Assembly (NCBI GenBank): GCA_963798795.1
Contig: CAWCUZ010000011.1
Coordinates: 1-19,134 of the forward strand
Direction of reading: 5' to 3'
DNA from: CAWCUZ01 sp963798795
Lineage (GTDB): Bacteria > Acidobacteriota > Vicinamibacteria > Vicinamibacterales > SCN-69-37
DNA: 19,134 bases
Shown: positions 14,470 to 19,134 of the stretch, one piece after another
Layout: every line of letters begins with the position of its first letter
Numbering within the stretch: position 1 is the stretch's first letter
The notes under the pieces: model-generated
The model's database searches: none
Told to the model about the DNA's origin: nothing
What the model saw: only the letters and a program-made list of their open reading frames with translations
Translations under genes and position numbers: made by a program

Positions 14470-14877
14470 CTTCTCCGGCGCCGGCGTCCCGGGCGCGCTC
14501 GATGACGGGGTCGCCGGCGCGTTCGTCCCAGGTGCGGGGCTCGTCGCCGGCGTCGGCGGCGCGCCGCTCGGCAGGGCCGGGGCCGCCGGCTGCGACTGGG
14601 CCGGCGGCGCAGGCACCCCGCCCGTGACGACGGATCCGCCCGCGCCCGACCGGTTCATGATGGCAATGGCCAGCGCCCCCAGCATGAACAACGTGCCGAG
14701 CACGGCGGTCGCGCGGGTGAGCACCGTGGCGCCCGACCGGGCGCCGAACGCCGTCTGGCTGCTCGCGCCGCCAAAGGCCGCGGCGATGTCCCCGCCTTTT
14801 CCCTGCTGCAGGAGCACGACCACCAGCAGCAGCAGGCAGATGATCACGTACAAGGCGACGACGAGATAGTAGAGCAT
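14440..14877 (-). CDS. secG: Preprotein translocase subunit SecG
   Basis: SecG assists the SecYEG channel in protein export across the inner membrane. The 145-residue product starts MLYYLVVALYVIICLLLLVV then LLQQGKGGDIAAAFGGASSQ, the diagnostic QxGKGG...AFGG motif after helix 1. The second helix is ATAVLGTLFMLGALAIAIMN. Residues from about 76 onward form a Pro/Ala/Ser-rich tail of about 70 residues ending EKSAPSKSGSK, longer than in E. coli SecG (110 residues in total). The 3' end overlaps the convergent hydrolase-regulator gene by 30 bases. It belongs to the pgk-tpiA-secG gene order, separated here from tpiA by two genes. TGACTGACT directly before the ATG offers no Shine-Dalgarno. Confidence 0.95.
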   Translation of the reverse strand: MLYYLVVALYVIICLLLLVVVLLQQGKGGDIAAAFGGASSQTAFGARSGATVLTRATAVLGTLFMLGALAIAIMNRSGAGGSVVTGGVPAPPAQSQPAAPALPSGAPPTPATSPAPGTNAPATPSSSAPGTPAPEKSAPSKSGSK

Positions 14878-14885
14878 AGTCAGTC

Positions 14886-14891
14886 AGTATA
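14886..14891 (-). promoter_or_regulatory. Possible -10 element of secG
   Basis: TATACT on the minus strand lies only 8 bases before the secG ATG, which would give a leaderless or nearly leaderless transcript. That would fit the absence of a ribosome-binding site. No good -35 is present: the matching interval holds GGAACC. Tentative. Confidence 0.3.
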
Positions 14892-14955
14892 AACCGAGGT
14901 GGTTCCGGGGTTCCGAGCTTAACCGCCCTGGGTTGACGCACGAGGGAGGCCGGAA

Positions 14956-16101
14956 ATGTCCAGGTCACTTGCCATGCTGTCGCTGCTGTTGACGGCGCCG
15001 TTCGCGCTGGCCGTCGTCGGACAGATCACGGCCTCCGGCCGGCTCGTGTACGTCGGCACGTACACCAACGGGCAGAGCAAAGGCATCTACGCCTTCCGCT
15101 TCGACGAAGGGGCCGGCCGGCTGTCGCCGATCGGGCTCGTGGCCGAGACGCGGAGTCCAAGTTTTCTCGTCAGCAGCCGGGACGGCCGGTTTCTGTTCGC
15201 GGTGAACGAGGCCTCCAATCCGGATCGCAAGTCGGGTGGCATGGTGACGTCCTTCGCGATCGACCGGACCACCGGCGCGCTCACGAAGCTGAGCGAGCAG
15301 CCGTCGGGCGGCGCCGACCCGTGTCACCTGGCCCTTGACCGCACCGGCCGCTTCCTGGCCGTCGCCAACTACACGAGCGGGACGTTCGCGATGTTCCCCG
15401 TCTCGGCCGACGGCCGGCTCGGCGCTGTGATTCAGACCGTGACCGATCCCGGCGCCGGGCCGAACCGCGAGCGACAGGAAGGGCCGCACGCGCACGAGGT
15501 CGTGTTCGACGCGACCAATCGCTTTCTCCTCGGGGTCGATCTCGGCACCGATCGCGTGCTCGTCTTTCGCTTCGATCAGGCGACCGGGCGGCTCACGCCG
15601 AACGCTCCGCCGTCGGCGAGCGTGCCGGCTGGCGCCGGCTCGCGACACCTGGCCTTCGCTCCGGGCGAGCGCGACGCGTTCGTCATCGACGAGCTCGCGT
15701 CCACGGTGACGCCGATGACGTGGGACGCAGAGCGCGGAGTGCTCACGCCGCGCGCGAGCGTGACGACGCTGCCGTCGGACTTCAAGGGAACGAGCACGAC
15801 GGCGGAGATCGCCATCCACCCGAACGGCCGCGCGCTCTACGGATCGAACCGCGGACACGACAGCATCGCCGTGTTTCACGTCTCGGCGGACGGTGCCCTG
15901 ACGATGGCCCAGATCGCCTCGACGCGCGGCCGAACACCGCGTCACTTCACGCTCGATCCCACCGGCCGCTGGCTGATCGCGGCGAACCAGGACTCGAACA
16001 GCCTGGCCATCTTCAGCGTCGATGCCAGCGCCGGGACGCTCGCGCCCGCTGGCGATCTCGTGAGCGCGCCGTCGCCGGTGTGCGTCCTCTTCGTGCCATA
16101 G
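14956..16101 (+). CDS. Exported lactonase-family seven-bladed beta-propeller protein
   Basis: ATG at 14956 follows GAGGGAGG. The N-terminus MSRSLAMLSLLLTAPFALAV is a signal peptide, so the protein is probably periplasmic. The propeller then begins with GRLVYVGTYTNGQSKGIYAF. Repeated blade motifs follow: SPSFLVSSRDGRFLFAVNEA, PCHLALDRTGRFLAVANYTS, HEVVFDATNRFLLGVDLGTD, SRHLAFAPGERDAFVIDELA, AEIAIHPNGRALYGSNRGHD and PRHFTLDPTGRWLIAANQDS. This matches the lactonase family that includes 6-phosphogluconolactonase Pgl (YbhE). The length of 381 residues is normal for exported members. The substrate is unknown, and its periplasmic location argues against a pentose-phosphate role. It is divergent from secG and convergent with the DUF6178-like gene. 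Confidence 0.9.
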   Translation: MSRSLAMLSLLLTAPFALAVVGQITASGRLVYVGTYTNGQSKGIYAFRFDEGAGRLSPIGLVAETRSPSFLVSSRDGRFLFAVNEASNPDRKSGGMVTSFAIDRTTGALTKLSEQPSGGADPCHLALDRTGRFLAVANYTSGTFAMFPVSADGRLGAVIQTVTDPGAGPNRERQEGPHAHEVVFDATNRFLLGVDLGTDRVLVFRFDQATGRLTPNAPPSASVPAGAGSRHLAFAPGERDAFVIDELASTVTPMTWDAERGVLTPRASVTTLPSDFKGTSTTAEIAIHPNGRALYGSNRGHDSIAVFHVSADGALTMAQIASTRGRTPRHFTLDPTGRWLIAANQDSNSLAIFSVDASAGTLAPAGDLVSAPSPVCVLFVP

Positions 16102-16145
16102 GCCGCTCCGGGGAACAGGCCGAAGCAGGCCCAAGCAGGCGACGG

Positions 16146-17813
16146 TCAGCCGATGAGCAACTCGGGCAGCGAGCGCATGAACTCGCGTACGCGGCCGATC
16201 TGGCCGTTGTCCGCGATGAACTCGAACGCCGACGGATCCACCGTGCGCGGGCGGGCGCTCCCCGCGCCCACGACGTTGGCCAGCAGGACCGGCAACTCGC
16301 CGATGAGGCCGAGCAGGGCTGCCCACGCCGGCATGTCCAGCATGGCGAGCACATCGAGCGTCTGACGGGCGCGCCACGGCGTGCCGGCGCGCCAGTGCGT
16401 CGTCAGCTCGTTCCGGAGCCTGAGCAATCCGAATTGAATCTCGCGATCGGTGGACCGAAGCGCGGTGAGAGTGTCGAGCAACCGTGCCGCAGCGTACAGC
16501 GAGACGTGCTCGCGCAGCACCCTCCATCCCACCTGGAACACCGTAATGAGATCCTGCGCCACGAGAAAATCATCGGGCAGCGTTGTCGGTCCGACGCCGC
16601 CGCCGGAGGCGTCGTCCGACGCCGCGAGCCACTGACGCGGCCAGTTCTCGAGACCAAGATTGCAGGTTGCCGCCGCGGCGTCGCACGCCTCGCGCGATGT
16701 CAATGGCCGGTCCTGGAGGGTGCACGCCGCGGCCATCACGTTCACGAGAAACGCGAACTCCTGGGTCCGGACTGACGAGGCCATGGCGTCGCGGTCCCGT
16801 ACACCCTGCATGTGCCGTCGCAGGCGTGCCGCATGCGGCGCCTCGTCCGGCGAGCGGCTCGGCAGAGCGCGGAGCTGGCGCGGAAGGGCGCCTGCCTCCA
16901 GCAGCGCTTCGACCACCGCGGCGACCGCGGAGGCCTCGGCGTCGGATGCGGGGGGCGCGTCGGATCCCGTCTTCGGAGCAATCTCCGGGGGGCCGATCGA
17001 GGCGTCCATCCCGAGCGCGCGAACAGAGGCGATGAAGACGGGATCCGCCGACGGAGGGCGATTCTCCCCGAGACCCATTCGTCCTGACGATTCGAGGAAC
17101 GCACTGGCCTGAGCCGGGGTCACGTAGCCTCTTCGCTCGCGGCGTCCTTCCCGCGCCTCTGCCAGGTCGAACAGGACCTGCTCGCCGTCGCCGAGGAGCT
17201 CGTCCAGTCCATCGACCTCCGGCTTCGAGTTCGACAGGCGCCGGCAGCCGCGCATCACGTCATGGAAGCGCCCGGGATGCGCCTCCGCCAGCGCGACCAG
17301 CACGGCGACGACTGCATCCCACCACTCGATCTGCCTGGCGACGACCATGTAGCCGCCGATCTCGCAGTGCAGTCTGCGTTCGAGCGCAGAGGCGATCGGC
17401 GCGTCGATATCCTCGTGTTCTGCCGGCGGTGCCAGTACGGCCGGATCGAACACGGCAATCTGGGCCGACAGTCCCGCGACCGCGAGCGCGGCGTCCATTC
17501 GCGCGAGCCAGTCGGCCGCGGCCGCGGCGTCGGCATCGGCGAGCACCTCGAGCCACTCGCAGAATCGCGAGGCATCGAGCCGCTCCTCCGTTCCCGGGCG
17601 GGCCGTGCGCCACAAATCGAGATCGAGCACCGCGGCCAGCTGATCCCTGGTGGCCAGCGTCAACAGCTCACTGCAGGCCGCGAGTCCACACTGCCGAATC
17701 ACGCCATGAAGGAGTTCGGCCGGCAGGTGAGGGATCGCGCGGGCGAGGTGCGCGGTCTCGGTCAGCCGGGCGGGAAGGTCGCGCGGAGGTCGGGAGCGGT
17801 CGGCCTTCGGCAC
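16146..17813 (-). CDS. DUF6178-like protein of unknown function
   Basis: This soluble, Ala/Leu-rich, mostly helical protein has 555 residues. The N-terminal part matches the DUF6178 pattern: LARAIPHLPAELLHGVIRQC, GLAACSELLTLATRDQLAAV, LDLDLWRTARPG, then a Trp-containing helix (FCEWLEVLADADAAAAADWL). The middle carries RRGYVTPAQASAFLE, also typical. The C-terminal half has further helical repeats (LPDDFLVAQDLITVFQVGWR, LRSTDREIQFGLLRLRNELT) and ends RVREFMRSLPELLIG. No catalytic motif, signal peptide or membrane helix is visible. It sits between secG and tpiA on the same strand and may have its own promoter after the tpiA end. The family identity is from remembered motif pattern, not a search. 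Confidence 0.65.
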   Translation of the reverse strand: MPKADRSRPPRDLPARLTETAHLARAIPHLPAELLHGVIRQCGLAACSELLTLATRDQLAAVLDLDLWRTARPGTEERLDASRFCEWLEVLADADAAAAADWLARMDAALAVAGLSAQIAVFDPAVLAPPAEHEDIDAPIASALERRLHCEIGGYMVVARQIEWWDAVVAVLVALAEAHPGRFHDVMRGCRRLSNSKPEVDGLDELLGDGEQVLFDLAEAREGRRERRGYVTPAQASAFLESSGRMGLGENRPPSADPVFIASVRALGMDASIGPPEIAPKTGSDAPPASDAEASAVAAVVEALLEAGALPRQLRALPSRSPDEAPHAARLRRHMQGVRDRDAMASSVRTQEFAFLVNVMAAACTLQDRPLTSREACDAAAATCNLGLENWPRQWLAASDDASGGGVGPTTLPDDFLVAQDLITVFQVGWRVLREHVSLYAAARLLDTLTALRSTDREIQFGLLRLRNELTTHWRAGTPWRARQTLDVLAMLDMPAWAALLGLIGELPVLLANVVGAGSARPRTVDPSAFEFIADNGQIGRVREFMRSLPELLIG

Positions 17814-17940
17814 AGGTTCGCGATGATACCCACCGCGAGCGCGAGAAAACAGTCTTGGCAGGCGCCGAAGGGAGCGACATACTATAGATGAGGAGGCCGG
17901 CTAGACTCCTCCGGTTTCCTTCCGCCGCCGCTCAGCCTCG

Positions 17941-17985
17941 GAACCCCAGAACCCCAGAACCCCAGAACCCCAGAACCCCAGAACC
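17941..17985. repeat. Tandem 8-bp repeat with five G4 tracts (G-quadruplex candidate)
   Basis: The unit AACCCCAG is repeated five times without change (17942-17981), with partial units on both sides. Read on the minus strand it is GGGGTTCT repeated, so five GGGG runs with TTCT loops follow the tpiA TAG stop (17987-17985) immediately. This exceeds the requirement for an intramolecular four-tetrad G-quadruplex in the transcript and in the coding DNA strand. A two-unit imperfect relative (GGAACCCCGGAACC on the minus strand) lies at 14901-14914, upstream of secG. Confidence 0.95.
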
Positions 17986-18743
17986 TACGGTCTACACCGA
18001 CTCACAATCTCATAGAAACTCTGCACGTCGAGGCTGGCGCCGCCGACCAGCGCGCCGTCCACGTCGGGCAGCGCGATGAGCTCCGCGATGTTTCCCGGCT
18101 TGACCAATCCGCCGTAGAGGATGTGGCACTTCTCCGCGGCCTCGCTGCCGAACCAGCGACCCAGCCGGCCGCGGATGTGCGCGTGCGCGTCGCCGGCCTC
18201 GGCGGCCGTGGCGTTGCGTCCCGTGCCGATGGCCCAGATCGGCTCGTACGCGATGACGAGATCGGCGACCTGCTGCGGCGTGATGCCGTCGAACCCCATC
18301 TTCAGTTGCCGATCGAGGACCTCGAGGGTCTCCAGGCGCTCGCGCTCCTCGAGCGTCTCGCCGATGCATACGATGGGCATGAGTCCCGCGGCCAGCGCCG
18401 CGCGCAGCTTGCGGTTCACCCATTGGTCGGTGTCGCCGAACAGCCGCCGCCGCTCGGAGTGGCCGACGATGACGAACTCGGCGCCCGCGTCCTTGATCAT
18501 CGCGGCGCTGATCTCGCCGGTAAACGCGCCTTCGGGCTCGAAGTAGAGGTTCTGCGCGGCGATCGACAGCGTGGTGTTGCGGGCGGCCTCGGAGGCCGCC
18601 GGCAGCGCCGTGAACGGCGGCGCCAGCACGATTTCCACGTCGTCGTACGTCTTGACGAGCGTGCTGAACTCGCGCACGTAGGCGACCGCCTCGCGCGCGG
18701 TCTTGTGCATCTTCCAATTGGCGGCCAGAAGCGGAATACGCAT
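17985..18743 (-). CDS. tpiA: Triosephosphate isomerase
   Basis: TpiA interconverts dihydroxyacetone phosphate and glyceraldehyde-3-phosphate in glycolysis and gluconeogenesis, in the cytoplasm. The 252-residue product has the substrate-binding AANWKMHK (Asn9, Lys11), the electrophile His95 in VIVGHSERR, the catalytic base Glu167 in AYEPIWAIGTG, and the phosphate-binding GALVGGASL. The normally invariant YGGSV is YGGLV here (Leu213, codon TTG, one base from TCG). Start at ATG 18743 is fixed by homology. It lies 18 bases after pgk, so the two are an operon. The GGGG-repeat follows its stop codon directly. Confidence 0.97.
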   Translation of the reverse strand: MRIPLLAANWKMHKTAREAVAYVREFSTLVKTYDDVEIVLAPPFTALPAASEAARNTTLSIAAQNLYFEPEGAFTGEISAAMIKDAGAEFVIVGHSERRRLFGDTDQWVNRKLRAALAAGLMPIVCIGETLEERERLETLEVLDRQLKMGFDGITPQQVADLVIAYEPIWAIGTGRNATAAEAGDAHAHIRGRLGRWFGSEAAEKCHILYGGLVKPGNIAELIALPDVDGALVGGASLDVQSFYEIVSRCRP

Positions 18744-18761
18744 AAGCAGCCCGGGGACGTG

Positions 18762-19134
18762 TCAATCCAGAAGCGCCGCGACGCCCGGCAGCGTGCGGCC
18801 GCCGAGAAATTCCAGTGACGCGCCGCCTCCTGTCGAGATGTGCGTCATCTTGTCGGCCACGCCGGCGCGCGTGACCGCCGCAACCAAATCGCCCCCGCCG
18901 ATGATCGTCGTGCCATGGACCTCGGCGACCGCCTCGGCGACGCCGATCGTCCCGCTCGCGAACGCGTCGATCTCGAAGACGCCCATCGGGCCGTTCCAGA
19001 CCACCGTCTTCGCGCCGGCGATGACCTCGCGGAAGCGCGCGACCGTGTTCGGGCCGATGTCCAGCCCCATGCGATCGCCGATTTTCGCGTCCTGAACGTC
19101 CAGCGTCTCTGTCGGCACGCCCGCCTCGAGCCTC
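18762..19134 (-). CDS. pgk: Phosphoglycerate kinase, C-terminal part
   Basis: The frame enters from the right edge and ends at 18762, giving about the last 123 residues. It shows the family's nucleotide-binding C-terminal domain: VVWNGPMGVFEIDAFASGT, TTIIGGGDLVAAVTRAG and the HISTGGGASLEFLGGRTLPG signature. Pgk transfers phosphate from 1,3-bisphosphoglycerate to ADP in glycolysis. It precedes tpiA by 18 bases, the common pgk-tpiA pairing. Confidence 0.97.
   Translation of the reverse strand, partial: RLEAGVPTETLDVQDAKIGDRMGLDIGPNTVARFREVIAGAKTVVWNGPMGVFEIDAFASGTIGVAEAVAEVHGTTIIGGGDLVAAVTRAGVADKMTHISTGGGASLEFLGGRTLPGVAALLD

Noticed and set aside
16123..16140. AAGCAGGC direct repeat between the convergent lactonase and DUF6178-like genes
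   Set aside because: Two 8-bp copies in a 44-base GC-rich gap are too little to infer a function.
1..19134. CRISPR array, insertion sequence, integrase or phage genes
   Set aside because: No spaced repeats, transposase or recombinase motifs, or terminal inverted repeats were seen. The only tandem array has an 8-bp unit and no spacers.

Overview
The window is high-GC bacterial DNA and most likely comes from an Acidobacteriota genome, probably near Vicinamibacteria. Three things point there: an orphan 884-residue duplicated permease (ADOP type) paired with a PadR regulator, a glycine-zipper protein of a type I associate with that phylum, and the order pgk-tpiA-...-secG-...-tRNA-Leu. The taxonomic call is inference from gene content.

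Left part (1-4528). A partial membrane-protein gene runs off the left edge. It is followed by a run of small envelope/stress genes that are nearly all broken by single-base indels: a secreted glycine-zipper protein, a GlsB/YeaQ-like protein, an lmo0937-like peptide, a YtxH-like protein, a two-helix membrane protein and a DUF7662-like protein. In each, recognisable family sequence continues from one reading frame into another. Either this is a recently decaying stress island, or the sequence here is poorly polished, for example near a contig end. The near-perfect preservation of motifs across the frames favours the second reading or very recent loss.

Middle (4529-10801). An intact padR-ADOP permease operon (minus strand) is divergent from a cupin gene carrying one inserted C. 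Next comes an ECF sigma factor translationally coupled to a zinc-finger anti-sigma-like protein with no membrane span, then a small membrane protein. An FRG-domain gene of visibly lower GC is split by one in-frame TAG exactly where the family has a Tyr. It lies just beyond the terminator of a complete tRNA-Leu(GAG).

Right part (10802-19134). A selenium-binding protein 56 / methanethiol oxidase homologue and a polytopic His-containing membrane protein form a tight minus-strand pair. They are divergent from an unusual regulator that fuses a winged-helix DNA-binding domain to an alpha/beta hydrolase with a complete catalytic triad. Then follow secG, an exported beta-propeller lactonase-like protein, a DUF6178-like protein, tpiA and the 3' end of pgk. 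pgk-tpiA-secG-tRNA-Leu is a recognisable conserved order that has been opened up here by accessory genes. Directly after the tpiA stop codon is a short tandem repeat whose transcribed strand carries five GGGG tracts, a strong G-quadruplex candidate.

Best candidates for follow-up are the SBP56 / membrane protein / winged-helix-hydrolase module, the G4 repeat abutting tpiA, and the question of whether the frame breaks are biological.
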